DNA of 38,460 bases from Prevotellaceae bacterium UBA6417 (GCA_002439755.1 DJPH01000056.1:47588-86047); one strand, 5' to 3'. Counted from the stretch's first letter, positions 1-9,409 are shown. Program-made: numbers and translations. Notes: generated by a model from the sequence alone, not told the origin.

Positions 1-1538
1 TTGAAGCCCTTAGGAAACGACTTGGCACACACATAAGGCGTTGCCGTTAAAGGCTGGCTCGGATATGTATAACGCATCTCACGAAACAGTTGCCTTACAA
101 GTTCTGTCACTTTCTTAGTGTCTACATTTTGTTCACCGGGATGAAAATAAAGATCCCATGCCTGAATGCGCCCATCATTGTAATAACGGCTTACAACAGC
201 ATGCTCATAATTTACAATTTCTTGTAAGCCGGCCTGCATGGCTTCTGCATCGGTCACCAACGAAGGCATAATTGTCATTCCGGCCTTATCTGCAACATCA
301 AGCAACCGGTCAATTTGCTGAAAAAAGCCATCTGCATTATTCTTATAGGAATTATAGTCAAAATGAACATTCAAGCTATTGAATCCTTTTGCTTTAGATT
401 TCTCCAAAAGAGCCATTGCCTCTTGAGGCGAAGCAAATCTTTTACCTTTGATAGGACCTCTTGCCATCCAACGCCAAGTTCGTTCATGTTCCCATTGGTC
501 TGTCATTTCGGCTCCGGGATCCGTGTCTTTCCCATTAGCAAATTTGAAGTTGCGTATCAGCTCTATATCACGAGCATCAATCGGAACGCCATCAGGACGA
601 AGCAAATCGTGAAACGGCTTATCATAAGGGTCATAAGCACTACGATTCCAAGCAACGCTCCAATTCGTATCATTTATGTACAATCCCCAAAGGTAAAAAT
701 TCACATTCTCCTTTTCAAAAGTCGCAAATGTGCGGCTTAATCCGGAATTGTTTGTCCGAGTCAGACATTCAGTGCTGACAATAGGGCGGTTGCTTATCTG
801 ACGGAGTGCATGAATCATCTTTTGTATGTAGCCTTTATGGTCTCTGGAACAAGCATAATTGTGCAAGTTATGCACATCCATCATCCCTTCCACTTCCCAA
901 CTAAGCTTGCTCGTTGGATTAGCATCGCGCTCCAGTATATCGCCTCTCCAAAAAATAGAACTTGTCAACGCTTGTACCGGGTTCATTTCGCGAGCCCATA
1001 CCGTAATTTTTGCAATGGCACGCAAATGCTGGATAAAGCGATTCATGTCGTTTGATGGGTTGAAGTCAACGTTGCCTGGTTCATTCCAAAGGTCCCACAT
1101 AATGACGCGCTTCTCTTTAGCAAAGGCTCCCACCATCTCTTTTGTATAAGTCTCCATCGACTTCAAGGCACGTTCGTCTGTCCCGTTGGAACTATAATAT
1201 ACATCCGGGATAGGCACAGTGAGCACCGGAGACACTGTCATGTCATATTTCTCACAAATCTTTATAATACCACGTAGGTTTGCAATCTTTTCTTTTGTGT
1301 CTCGTCCGGGAATCCAAAGCCGCAGGCTATTCAATCCTATTTCGTGTGCCTTCTTAATGACTTCTTCCCGCGTCATTCCGGGATAAGGCAATTCTGCTTG
1401 ATTGAACCCCTTGATAACACCAACTTTCTTTTGCCAATCCCATGCTTGCTTTTCTGTCCATTGCTTGCGCGCAAAGAGCTGAACAGCCGTTTGCATGCAA
1501 AACAATATCACAATGATAAGTGTGTACGATTTTTTCAT
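1..1538 (-). CDS. Secreted glycoside hydrolase, GH5-like (clan GH-A), partial; tandem barrel modules
   Basis: This gene enters from the left edge and lacks its C-terminus (512 codons visible, no stop). The start is ATG at 1538, giving a signal peptide (MKKSYTLIIVILFCMQTAVQ, hydrophobic to about residue 22). Module 1 (about residues 28-320) has the clan GH-A landmarks: MWDLWNEPG with the presumed acid/base Glu153, and VSTECL with the presumed nucleophile Glu257. A second module starts near residue 350 and repeats the layout: GFNSLNVHF resembles GLNSLRLWI, and MTIMPSL resembles MTVSPVL. Its counterpart of WDLWNEPG is WDLYFHPG, with Phe465-His466 replacing Asn-Glu. The substrate cannot be read from sequence. 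It lies 28 bp downstream of the CotH gene and is probably co-transcribed with it. GH5 membership is inferred from motifs only; another clan GH-A family is possible. Confidence 0.75.
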   Translation of the reverse strand, partial: MKKSYTLIIVILFCMQTAVQLFARKQWTEKQAWDWQKKVGVIKGFNQAELPYPGMTREEVIKKAHEIGLNSLRLWIPGRDTKEKIANLRGIIKICEKYDMTVSPVLTVPIPDVYYSSNGTDERALKSMETYTKEMVGAFAKEKRVIMWDLWNEPGNVDFNPSNDMNRFIQHLRAIAKITVWAREMNPVQALTSSIFWRGDILERDANPTSKLSWEVEGMMDVHNLHNYACSRDHKGYIQKMIHALRQISNRPIVSTECLTRTNNSGLSRTFATFEKENVNFYLWGLYINDTNWSVAWNRSAYDPYDKPFHDLLRPDGVPIDARDIELIRNFKFANGKDTDPGAEMTDQWEHERTWRWMARGPIKGKRFASPQEAMALLEKSKAKGFNSLNVHFDYNSYKNNADGFFQQIDRLLDVADKAGMTIMPSLVTDAEAMQAGLQEIVNYEHAVVSRYYNDGRIQAWDLYFHPGEQNVDTKKVTELVRQLFREMRYTYPSQPLTATPYVCAKSFPKGF

Positions 1539-1566
1539 TCTTACTGAATTCTTATAGATAAAGTGA

Positions 1567-3552
1567 TTACTCAGACTTATATATTTTTGCCGAGTGGCTC
1601 CTTCCGGCAGCTTGCCAACTAATAATATACGTACCACCTGGCAAACGGCTCATATCAAATGCCTCATCACCACGAAAAGAACCGCGTAAGAGTCCATTCA
1701 AGTCATAAATGTTTGCCCTGAATATAAGGGCTGACGGTTCAGATGCCACAAAGTGTAATTGCTGATTACTGCCATATACCAATTTGTAATCGGCCGAAGC
1801 TTTCAAATGCTCAACACCATCCGGATAGTCGGGAACTCCGGCAAGCGGTACCGGTGTCCACAGCCTGCTGTCATTTACAGAGTCCATACGGTTGGTCATA
1901 TAACCATAAATGTTATTGCCATCATTATTAAATGAGTTGTAATTCGTCAGAATTCTCTTGGTATATGCATTTTGCAAATTAATGCAATTGTCCGTTTGAG
2001 GAACGAAGAACCACAACTGTGCAGAATCTTTCTTTGCAGGCTTTACCATGCTAAGAGTTGTCCGCGAAGCCTTCCTGCTACCAAGATCTGCAAGATTCTG
2101 CCCTGTACGGGCATTGCAGATAGTATATGTTCCATTGCCTCTTGGTTGTATTCGCCATTGCTGCGCCAGCTGACCGGCCTCCGTTCTTCGCAAGCAGGGC
2201 TGCGAATCATCCGAAACAGAATCAGTAAGGCCTACAACGGCATTTGGGAAACGCTTGTTGGCAAAAGCATAGTTCAGAGAAGTATCGGGAATGAATATAC
2301 AGGGATTTTGTCGTTTGAACGTGCGGTACAGAAACTTGTTATGATTGACAATGAACTTTTTGATATCGTCAACATATTCATCATACGTATCAAAAACCAC
2401 CATATCGCTATGAACAATGGCACGGATATTCCATACTTTAAAATTCTCATCAACAGACGGATGGATTTCACTGACAACGGAATCGATATAGTGAAACATC
2501 AGGGAGTCCAATCCGTTTTCATAAAGATGGCTGAATTGGTTGGCACAAGCTCGCTTGAACCATGGATCGGTTCTTATCCGTTGAAACCACTTGCTGCTTC
2601 CATAAGCTACATTGGCCATAAGCGTTTCTGTCTCATCTCCATAACGGCTGTCGTGGTTGTAGCCCAAGTCATTATCCCAAAGAGGGCCGAAATAGATATG
2701 ATCATCCTTGAGCTTTTTATAGAAATAGGTGCTATGAAAAAGATCAAAGTTGGAACCGATTTCCGATGAGAGATACCAGCCCAACAATGTTGTCGAATCA
2801 ATATATTGGCGATAGCCACGCTTCTTGTCTAAATAGTTCTTACCGAAAAGCGTAGTCTCAAACCGTTTCATGAAATTCTTTATATAGTTGAGCTGCAGTG
2901 TATTAATGACATCCTTCTTGGGGCTGTGTATGCGGACATTCGTTCCGCTCGGCGTTTGAAAGTACACGCCATCGGGATCTGTATAGCCATCGGCTTCCAA
3001 AAAGTAGCCTCCTGATATATTTGTCTTGATTGAAGTTACCACCGTATCTTGTTCCTCGATTTCCACACGATGTTTCCTTACATCCAAATGATCGGTTATC
3101 TGGTAGGTGCCACGGTAGCTGTTGTTCATAAAGAGGTCTACAAATTTGCACGAAGGATTAAAAGGCAGACCATTCAGCTTGCCTACATAAGAATTAAGCG
3201 CATTACGCAACATCAACTTTTCGCCGCCATTCGAAAGCAACACCCAGTTCTTGGCATTGGCAAGACCATCGCCGAGCAATCTGACTTTCTTCGGAAACTT
3301 GAGGCGATAAGGTTTCTTGGGAAATCCCCACGAAGCGTTTCCGCGTCCGCGTATTTTAACTGAGTCAAAGACTTCTATTCGCCCGTTGTCTACCCGTACA
3401 ATCTTGCATAGTTTATATTCTGTCTTACTTGAAACTATCCGGTGATCAAAAGTTTCGATGTAGACCGAAGGACTATTTGTCAGCTGTTTGTACTGTGCCT
3501 TTGACATGCAGCAAAACAGACAGAGGAGCATTAAGATTTTGGTCTTTCTCAT
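1567..3552 (-). CDS. CotH-kinase-family secreted protein with ricin-like and C-terminal sorting domains
   Basis: 661 aa with signal peptide (residues 1-20, ending in SKAQ). Residues about 30-400 match the CotH family: SVKIRGRGNASW (65-75), KKPYRLKF, NWVLLSN (102-108), DLFMNNSYRGTYQITDHL (139-156) and the acidic FGPLWDNDLGY motif (Asp293/Asp295 region). CotH proteins are atypical protein kinases, known from Bacillus spore coat and from secreted bacterial and fungal proteins. Residues about 450-565 look like a ricin-type beta-trefoil (repeated QW/LW ends such as AQQWRI and AQLWFF). The last 60 residues (YDLNGLLRG ... PGGTYIISW) resemble a T9SS type A sorting domain, so surface export is inferred. 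It is the first gene of a unit with the GH5-like gene. The target of any kinase activity is unknown. Confidence 0.82.
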   Translation of the reverse strand: MRKTKILMLLCLFCCMSKAQYKQLTNSPSVYIETFDHRIVSSKTEYKLCKIVRVDNGRIEVFDSVKIRGRGNASWGFPKKPYRLKFPKKVRLLGDGLANAKNWVLLSNGGEKLMLRNALNSYVGKLNGLPFNPSCKFVDLFMNNSYRGTYQITDHLDVRKHRVEIEEQDTVVTSIKTNISGGYFLEADGYTDPDGVYFQTPSGTNVRIHSPKKDVINTLQLNYIKNFMKRFETTLFGKNYLDKKRGYRQYIDSTTLLGWYLSSEIGSNFDLFHSTYFYKKLKDDHIYFGPLWDNDLGYNHDSRYGDETETLMANVAYGSSKWFQRIRTDPWFKRACANQFSHLYENGLDSLMFHYIDSVVSEIHPSVDENFKVWNIRAIVHSDMVVFDTYDEYVDDIKKFIVNHNKFLYRTFKRQNPCIFIPDTSLNYAFANKRFPNAVVGLTDSVSDDSQPCLRRTEAGQLAQQWRIQPRGNGTYTICNARTGQNLADLGSRKASRTTLSMVKPAKKDSAQLWFFVPQTDNCINLQNAYTKRILTNYNSFNNDGNNIYGYMTNRMDSVNDSRLWTPVPLAGVPDYPDGVEHLKASADYKLVYGSNQQLHFVASEPSALIFRANIYDLNGLLRGSFRGDEAFDMSRLPGGTYIISWQAAGRSHSAKIYKSE

Positions 3553-3575
3553 TCTAAAAGTGCATGATGGAGTTT

Positions 3576-3583
3576 CAAATTTA
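3576..3583 (-). promoter_or_regulatory. -7 box (TAAATTTG) for the CotH/GH5 unit
   Basis: On the minus strand this reads TAAATTTG, matching TAnnTTTG. The expected start of transcription, about 7 nt downstream, leaves a leader of about 17 nt before the CotH ATG at 3552. It sits back to back with the serine ammonia-lyase promoter. Confidence 0.55.
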
Positions 3584-3646
3584 CATCATTTTCCGAATAC
3601 GGCAAAGCACGCACCGCCATAATACCCTATTTCATAAGTTTTTCAT

Positions 3647-3654
3647 TACCTTTG
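3647..3654 (+). promoter_or_regulatory. -7 box (TACCTTTG) for L-serine ammonia-lyase
   Basis: TACCTTTG matches the Bacteroidetes TAnnTTTG element and ends 23 bp before the ATG at 3678. It lies inside the longest open frame (which opens at 3564), so it argues for the 3678 start over the upstream ATG. Confidence 0.6.
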
Positions 3655-3677
3655 CCGAAACAGCACAGCATTCAACC

Positions 3678-4877
3678 ATGAAATCATTAAAGGAACTCTA
3701 CAGAATCGGTCAGGGGCCATCATCATCACACACAATGGGGCCGCGTCTGGCATCCGAGTCTTACTTGAAAAAGCATCCAGCATCACATGCTTTCCGTGTT
3801 ACATTATATGGCAGCCTGGCCGCTACTGGGAAAGGGCACCTTACCGATTTGGCCATCAAACAAGTGCTCGGTGATGAACGGACAGAGATTGTATGGCATC
3901 CCGAGATTGTGCTTCCGTTTCACCCCAACGGAATGAAATTTGAGACACTCACTGAAGACGGCTCCTTCGGTGATGCCTGGATTGTTTACAGCGTAGGTGG
4001 AGGGGCTTTGGTCGAAGACGGCAAGCAGAAAAGCGAAACACCCGAAGTCTACGACATGGATCACATGTCGGATATCAAGGATTGGTGCGACCGGCGTGGC
4101 ATGTCCTATTGGGAATATGTCGAACATTGTGAAGGACCGGACATCTGGGATTTTCTGGAAGAAGCATGGCGTGCCATGTGTGCTGCCGTAGAACGCGGCA
4201 TTGAGCACGAAGGCGTGCTGCCCGGTATATTAAAGTTACGCCGCAAAGTCCCCGATTACTATATACGTGCCATGGGCTATGCCACCAACCTGCAATCTCG
4301 CGGCCTGGTCTTTTCGTATGCTTTGGCTGTAAGCGAAGAGAATGCCTCGGGCGGCATCATTGTAACAGCCCCAACCTGCGGAGCTTGCGGCGTGGTTCCG
4401 GCTGTGCTTTACCACATACAAAAGACGCGGCAATTTCCCATCCGCCGAATCCTTCGTGCCTTGGCCATCGCCGGCATAGTCGGCAACATTGCCAAAAGCC
4501 GGGCATCTATCTCGGGGGCAGAAGCCGGATGCCAGGCTGAAGTAGGAGTTGCCTGTGCCATGGCTGCCGCTGCCGCCAATTATGCTTTCGGGGGGTCACT
4601 CGCAACCATAGAGTATGCGGCCGAAATGGGACTGGAACATCATTTGGGCATGACCTGCGACCCCGTTTGCGGCTTGGTGCAGATTCCTTGCATCGAACGA
4701 AACGCGCATGCGGCTTCGCGCGCCTTGGATGCCAACGTTTACGCTTCTTTTGCCGATGGCATTCACCGCATTTCGTATGACAAAGTCGTTGAAGTCATGA
4801 AACAAACAGGGCATGACTTGCCATCGCTTTACCGTGAAACATCCGAAGGAGGACTCGCCAAAGAATATAATGAATAA
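3678..4877 (+). CDS. sdaA: L-serine ammonia-lyase, iron-sulfur-dependent, single-chain form
   Basis: Deaminates L-serine to pyruvate and ammonia using a [4Fe-4S] cluster. The frame is open from 3564, but the start at 3678 is preferred. It begins MKSLKELYRIGQGPSSSHTMGP, the usual N-terminus, gives 399 aa, and follows a -7 box. The N-terminal beta domain and C-terminal alpha domain are in one chain. Three cysteines match the cluster ligands of characterised type 2 enzymes in context and spacing: AGCQAEVG (Cys285), TCDPVCG (Cys327) and QIPC (Cys338), with intervals of 42 and 11 residues. APTCGACGVVPA is also conserved. It is divergent from the CotH unit and convergent with rmuC. Likely role: serine catabolism feeding pyruvate. 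Confidence 0.93.
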   Translation: MKSLKELYRIGQGPSSSHTMGPRLASESYLKKHPASHAFRVTLYGSLAATGKGHLTDLAIKQVLGDERTEIVWHPEIVLPFHPNGMKFETLTEDGSFGDAWIVYSVGGGALVEDGKQKSETPEVYDMDHMSDIKDWCDRRGMSYWEYVEHCEGPDIWDFLEEAWRAMCAAVERGIEHEGVLPGILKLRRKVPDYYIRAMGYATNLQSRGLVFSYALAVSEENASGGIIVTAPTCGACGVVPAVLYHIQKTRQFPIRRILRALAIAGIVGNIAKSRASISGAEAGCQAEVGVACAMAAAAANYAFGGSLATIEYAAEMGLEHHLGMTCDPVCGLVQIPCIERNAHAASRALDANVYASFADGIHRISYDKVVEVMKQTGHDLPSLYRETSEGGLAKEYNE

Positions 4878-4890
4878 GATGTATCTCTTT

Positions 4891-4920
4891 GGCAATTTAC
4901 AAAAGGGATTCAAAATTGCC
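4891..4920. terminator. Possible bidirectional terminator between sdaA and rmuC
   Basis: GGCAATTT (4891-4898) pairs perfectly with AAATTGCC (4913-4920) across a 14-nt loop. A T-rich stretch (TCATTATTTT) follows on the plus strand. It lies between two convergent genes. The stem is short and AU-rich at its base, so confidence is moderate. Confidence 0.4.
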
Positions 4921-4946
4921 TCATTATTTTACCATACAAGATTTAT

Positions 4947-6104
4947 CTACACTTTCTTTGTAGGAATGCATTCGCATTCGCCTACGCCGGCTCTATCCTG
5001 TAAATCTTCGGACAGCTGTTTTTGTGACGTTATGCCCATGGAACGCAGTTCTTCGGTTTGTCTGACAAGATTGCCACGTCCCTCGCAAAGTTGCTTCAAT
5101 GCCTTTTCGTAGGCTTCGTGTGTTTGATTCAGACGCCTGTCGATGTCTTTGAACGTATCGACAAAGCCCACAAACTTGTCATACAGCGAAGATGCACGTT
5201 TTATGATTTGCTCCACATTCTTGTTCTGGCGGTCGCTCTGCCAAATGTTATAAATGATCTGCAACGTCGTCATCAAGGTGGTGGGACAAGTCAGAACTAT
5301 GCCTTTCCGGAATGCCTCTTCGTTCAGTTTTGCATCATTGCTCACAGCCAGGATATAGGCGGCATCGCTTTGCAGGAAAAGGAGGACATGGCTGCCGGCA
5401 TCGCCCAATGCCGAATTATAGGCTTTGGCCGCAAGCTCGTCAACATGGCTGCGCACCGAACGCACATGCATTTCTATGGCCTGTTTCCGCGATGCCTCAT
5501 CGCTCGCATCGAGGTAGTCCATATATGATGTAAGCGAAACTTTTGAATCGACCACCACTTTTTTGTTGTCAGGGAAGCACACCACGGCATCGGGACGTAG
5601 ATTACGCCCGTCGGGCATCCTTATGTTGTATTGCAAAAAATACTCCCTGTCGCGAACCAGTCCCGAACGTTCAAGTATGGCCTCCAATATCATCTCGCCC
5701 CAATCACCCTGCACTTTGTTTTCGCCCTTTAAGGCACGAGCCAGATTTTCTGCCTGACGCCCCACACTGTCGGTCTGCTCTACCAGCCGCTTCATGGCTT
5801 CGTCGAAAGAGGCCTTGCGGCGGATGCCTTCGGCATTGCTTTCCATGACTGTGCGGTTGAGCATGTCCAGATGTACTTTAAAGGGACGTAAAAGATAGTC
5901 TATCTGCTCTTCGTTGCGCCGGGCAAACTGACGTGACTGCAAATCCAACATCTGTTGTGAAAGAACGCGGAACTCGTTTTTCATGTTCTCCATACTTTCC
6001 TTCGACAAAGTGGCGTCGGCTTTTTGACGGACAAGATTGTTACGGTATAGCAACAACGACAGGACAACGACAACGGCAAACAAGACGATGAGAGCTATTT
6101 CCAT
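4947..6104 (-). CDS. rmuC: DNA recombination protein RmuC
   Basis: 385 aa from the preferred ATG at 6104. The frame also opens 16 codons upstream, inside ribD. From 6104 the protein begins with a clean membrane anchor (MEIALIVLFAVVVVLSLLLY, residues 1-20), then a coiled-coil stretch rich in Glu/Lys/Gln (about 25-110). The RmuC nuclease-like core follows, with GDWGEMILEAILERSGL and LRPDAVVCFPDNKKVVVDSK, whose D...D.K pattern fits the PD-(D/E)xK fold. RmuC limits inversion at short inverted repeats and is associated with replication-fork or recombination processing. The start lies 1 bp after the ribD stop, so the two are probably translationally coupled. Confidence 0.9.
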   Translation of the reverse strand: MEIALIVLFAVVVVLSLLLYRNNLVRQKADATLSKESMENMKNEFRVLSQQMLDLQSRQFARRNEEQIDYLLRPFKVHLDMLNRTVMESNAEGIRRKASFDEAMKRLVEQTDSVGRQAENLARALKGENKVQGDWGEMILEAILERSGLVRDREYFLQYNIRMPDGRNLRPDAVVCFPDNKKVVVDSKVSLTSYMDYLDASDEASRKQAIEMHVRSVRSHVDELAAKAYNSALGDAGSHVLLFLQSDAAYILAVSNDAKLNEEAFRKGIVLTCPTTLMTTLQIIYNIWQSDRQNKNVEQIIKRASSLYDKFVGFVDTFKDIDRRLNQTHEAYEKALKQLCEGRGNLVRQTEELRSMGITSQKQLSEDLQDRAGVGECECIPTKKV

Positions 6105-6105
6105 A

Positions 6106-7170
6106 TTATGGTCGGTTTCCGATATGGGAATAATGGAGGAATGAATGACCAAAGCTTTGCGATACGCTTAACTTGGCATTTTGCGGCAGGCATGGAGCCT
6201 GCACACCGGCATGGAAAATGGTTTTGCCAATCTCAACTTGAGCTTCGTCCCACAAACCTGATTGCAAGAAAGCATCAAGAGTCTGCCGTCCTCCTTCAAC
6301 CAAGAGCGATTGAATGTCGTGATCTTTAAGGTAGGCCAGCAGCTGCGAAAGGGTGTCGCTGCCATCATCCACACGAAGAAAAGTGTAGTTGCACTGCCTA
6401 CGACGCTCTTCATTGTCGTCCTCGCCAACAACCAATGTAGAGACAGAACCATCAAAAAGATGAAGATGAGCCGGCAACAGTCCATGTTTGTCAAAGACAA
6501 TTCTCAATGGATTGTTGCCATACCACTTGCGCGCCGTAAGCGAAGGATTGTCTGCCATAGCTGTGTTGCGCCCTACAAGAATCGCCTGGTTAAGGGTGCG
6601 AAGACGGTGCACACCTATTTGTGTATGTGGTGTAGACACGAAAATCTTGCCATCAGGCTGAGCCGAAGGAGCCATAAAGCCGTCGGCCGACTGTGCCCAT
6701 TTGAGAAACACATAAGGGCGTTGAAGAGTCTGACAAACTATAAACCTTCGATTTAAAGCACGGCATTCTTCTTCCAATATGCCGGTACGAACCTTAACTC
6801 CGGCTTCGCGCAGCATACGGATACCGGCACCATTGACTTTACAAAAAGGATCTGTCATGCCAACCACTACCTCGGGAATGCCTTTTTCAATGATAAGTTT
6901 GGCACACGGCGGTGTGCGTCCGTAATGAGCACAAGGTTCCAGGCTGACATACAGGCACGAATCATGCAGCCACTCAGGATGACTGACAGCGGCAATGGCA
7001 TTGACTTCGGCATGAGCTTTTCCACAACAGGCATGAAAGCCCTCGCCAATAATCTTTCCATCGCGCACAATAACAGCACCCACCATGGGATTGGGTGCAG
7101 CACCTTGTTCACCACAGCGAGCCAGCTGTAAACAGCGGCGCATCCACAATTCATCTTCCTTCGTCTTCAT
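6106..7170 (-). CDS. ribD: Riboflavin biosynthesis protein RibD (deaminase/reductase)
   Basis: 354 aa, the usual bifunctional length. The N-terminal deaminase domain carries zinc ligands and catalytic Glu in HAEVNAI (His53, Glu55) and PCAHYGRTPPC (Cys80, Cys89). The C-terminal reductase domain starts near RPYVFLKWAQSADG (residue 151). It converts 2,5-diamino-6-ribosylamino-pyrimidinone phosphate to 5-amino-6-ribitylaminouracil phosphate in two steps. Other rib genes are not in this window. It sits 40 bp downstream of the dipeptidyl peptidase gene and directly upstream of rmuC. No -7 box was found in that 40-bp gap, so co-transcription with the peptidase is likely. Confidence 0.95.
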   Translation of the reverse strand: MKTKEDELWMRRCLQLARCGEQGAAPNPMVGAVIVRDGKIIGEGFHACCGKAHAEVNAIAAVSHPEWLHDSCLYVSLEPCAHYGRTPPCAKLIIEKGIPEVVVGMTDPFCKVNGAGIRMLREAGVKVRTGILEEECRALNRRFIVCQTLQRPYVFLKWAQSADGFMAPSAQPDGKIFVSTPHTQIGVHRLRTLNQAILVGRNTAMADNPSLTARKWYGNNPLRIVFDKHGLLPAHLHLFDGSVSTLVVGEDDNEERRRQCNYTFLRVDDGSDTLSQLLAYLKDHDIQSLLVEGGRQTLDAFLQSGLWDEAQVEIGKTIFHAGVQAPCLPQNAKLSVSQSFGHSFLHYSHIGNRP

Positions 7171-7210
7171 GTTAAGCTATGGATTGGTGCCGGAAGCCAC
7201 CGCAAAGCTG

Positions 7211-9409
7211 TTATTGCAGGTTCTCTTTGAAGAAATTGGCTATGCGTGTCATCAAATGCAGGCGGGTATTTCCTCCGTAAATACTATGGTTACGATTGGT
7301 ATAAACTTGCATGTCAAATTGTTTACCGGCTTGCACAAGCACTTCTGCATACTCAGCTGTATTTTGGAAGTGAACATTGTCGTCGGCCAATCCGTGGCAA
7401 ATCAATAAATGTCCGTGCAGCTTAGGGGCCAAAGTAAGGGCATTGTAATCGTAGCCATCGGGATTTTCAGCCGGAGTATGCATATAACGCTCCGTATACA
7501 CTGTATCGTAGAAACGGCAGCTCGTCACCGGCGCAACTGCGACACCAGCCTTAAATACTCCCTTGTTCTGGCTCATACTCATCAAGGTATTGAAGCCTCC
7601 GAAGCTCCAGCCCCAGATGCCTATGTTGTTTTTGTCTACATATGGGAGTCCGCCGACGTATACAGCTGCCTCCACTTGATCGTTTGATTCCAGTCGGCCA
7701 AGACGCAGATGCGTGCATTTCTCAAAAGCGGCACCTCGGCCACCTGTGCCACGTCCATCTACGCAGACAACAATAAAGCCCTGACTGCACAAATAGCTTT
7801 CGTACACTCCACCCGGCATAAAACCTGCAGACCAGGAATCGTACACCTGCTGAGAACCGGGGCCACCATATTGATAGAGTATCACAGGATACTTCTTGCC
7901 GCTATTGAAATCAACAGGTTTCATCATCCACCCATTCAGCTCTACTCCGTCTGAGGTCTTGAATGTAAAGAGCTCTTTCTTCGCTATGTCGGCTTTTTGC
8001 AGACGTTCTTTCAGCTGTGCATTGTCAATGAGTGTCTTCTCTGTTTTGCCCTCGCTGTTGCAGATGGATGTTACCGGCGGTGTGGTGATATTGGAATACA
8101 CATTGATGAAATAACGCAAGTCATTGCTGAATATGGCTGAGTTATCTCCCTGCTGCGCAGACAGTTTTTTTGTCTTTCCCTTCAAGTCAGTCTTGAATAT
8201 GGCTGTTCGCAACGGACTTCCATCCTTTGCACGATAATAGAACGAACCCGTCTTGGCATCATATCCATAGAAGCCGGTCACTTCATCATTGCCCTTGGTA
8301 AGCTGCTTGACCAACTGGCCTGTCAGCGTGTACCAATAGAGATGGTTACAGCCGCTGCGGTCGCTCATCAGCAAAAAGTGGTTTCCTATCACTTTCAGCT
8401 GCTGGTAAGCGTCTTCCTTTACATACTTATCGTCTTTTTCCGTTATGACCGACTTGCACACCAGGCTGCGGGTATTGCACACATAAAGGTTCATCACATC
8501 CTGATGACGATTGAGTGTTACCGCAGCAATCTGATCGGGATTGGATGTCGGCATGATACGGGGAACATAGCCGTCGGCATCGAGAGGAAGATTCAGTTTA
8601 CGGGTTACGTGGCTCTTGATGTCATACGAATATACCCCTACCGTTGCATTCTGTGCACCGGCAATCGGGTACTTGTAGCTATAAGTGCCGGGATATTCCG
8701 CAAATTCTTTCTTTTCCGGTTTCAGACCTTTATATAATGGTATATTGAATACCGGCACTTTCGATTCATCATAACGTATCCATGCAAGCATCTTGCTGTC
8801 GGCCGTAAAGGTAAAGGCACGGCTGAAGCTGAACTCTTCTTCATTGACCCAGTCGGGAATGCCGTTAAGCACGTTGTTGACTTTTCCGTCTTTGGTGACC
8901 TGGCTCTCGGCATTGTTGAAGAGCAGTTTGACAAGATAGATGTTGTTGTCACGTACAAAGGCTATCTGGTTGCCGTCGGGTGAAAAGATAGGTTCCTGTT
9001 GTTTTCCGTTCTTTGACAGCTGTTCCAGCGTGTTGTTCTGAACGGAATAAAGGTAGTATTCGGCTTTTTTGGAATGACGATAAACGGGCTCTGTTTCCGT
9101 CTGTATCAGGATGCGGCTTCCTTCAGGCGAAACTATGTAACCGTCTATGCGGCCTATTTTAGGGCCGCGTGCCGTATTGGCATCAAACAAAGTGCCGACC
9201 TTATTGCCTGTCTTGAACGAATATTTGATGATGCTTTTGCCATCTTCGCTGATACGGGCAAAGTTTTCGCCATCCGACAGCGGACGAACACCATAAAGTC
9301 TGTCTGCACTATACGTGCCATTGACGGCCTCGTCTATTGTGATCTGCTTGCCGGCACGGCTGTTTATAAACATAACCAATCCGATGATTGCTAATACATA
9401 CTTTTTCAT
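7211..9409 (-). CDS. Dipeptidyl peptidase IV (prolyl oligopeptidase family S9)
   Basis: 732 aa with N-terminal signal peptide (MKKYVLAIIGLVMFINSRAG). Residues about 40-480 form the beta-propeller-type DPPIV N-terminal domain. The C-terminal alpha/beta hydrolase domain carries GWSFGG (nucleophile Ser602), GLADDNVHF (Asp676/677) and NHSIYGG (His708). DWVNEEEFSFSRAF-like sequence (PDWVNEEEFSFSRA) matches the substrate N-terminus-binding Glu motif of DPPIV. It removes Xaa-Pro or Xaa-Ala dipeptides from peptides in the periplasm, a common route of peptide use in asaccharolytic or mixed-diet Bacteroidales. It is probably the first gene of a unit with ribD and rmuC. Confidence 0.93.
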   Translation of the reverse strand: MKKYVLAIIGLVMFINSRAGKQITIDEAVNGTYSADRLYGVRPLSDGENFARISEDGKSIIKYSFKTGNKVGTLFDANTARGPKIGRIDGYIVSPEGSRILIQTETEPVYRHSKKAEYYLYSVQNNTLEQLSKNGKQQEPIFSPDGNQIAFVRDNNIYLVKLLFNNAESQVTKDGKVNNVLNGIPDWVNEEEFSFSRAFTFTADSKMLAWIRYDESKVPVFNIPLYKGLKPEKKEFAEYPGTYSYKYPIAGAQNATVGVYSYDIKSHVTRKLNLPLDADGYVPRIMPTSNPDQIAAVTLNRHQDVMNLYVCNTRSLVCKSVITEKDDKYVKEDAYQQLKVIGNHFLLMSDRSGCNHLYWYTLTGQLVKQLTKGNDEVTGFYGYDAKTGSFYYRAKDGSPLRTAIFKTDLKGKTKKLSAQQGDNSAIFSNDLRYFINVYSNITTPPVTSICNSEGKTEKTLIDNAQLKERLQKADIAKKELFTFKTSDGVELNGWMMKPVDFNSGKKYPVILYQYGGPGSQQVYDSWSAGFMPGGVYESYLCSQGFIVVCVDGRGTGGRGAAFEKCTHLRLGRLESNDQVEAAVYVGGLPYVDKNNIGIWGWSFGGFNTLMSMSQNKGVFKAGVAVAPVTSCRFYDTVYTERYMHTPAENPDGYDYNALTLAPKLHGHLLICHGLADDNVHFQNTAEYAEVLVQAGKQFDMQVYTNRNHSIYGGNTRLHLMTRIANFFKENLQ

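Noticed and set aside
1972..2769. A 265-codon plus-strand frame
   Set aside because: Antisense to the CotH-like gene, with no domain or signal peptide.
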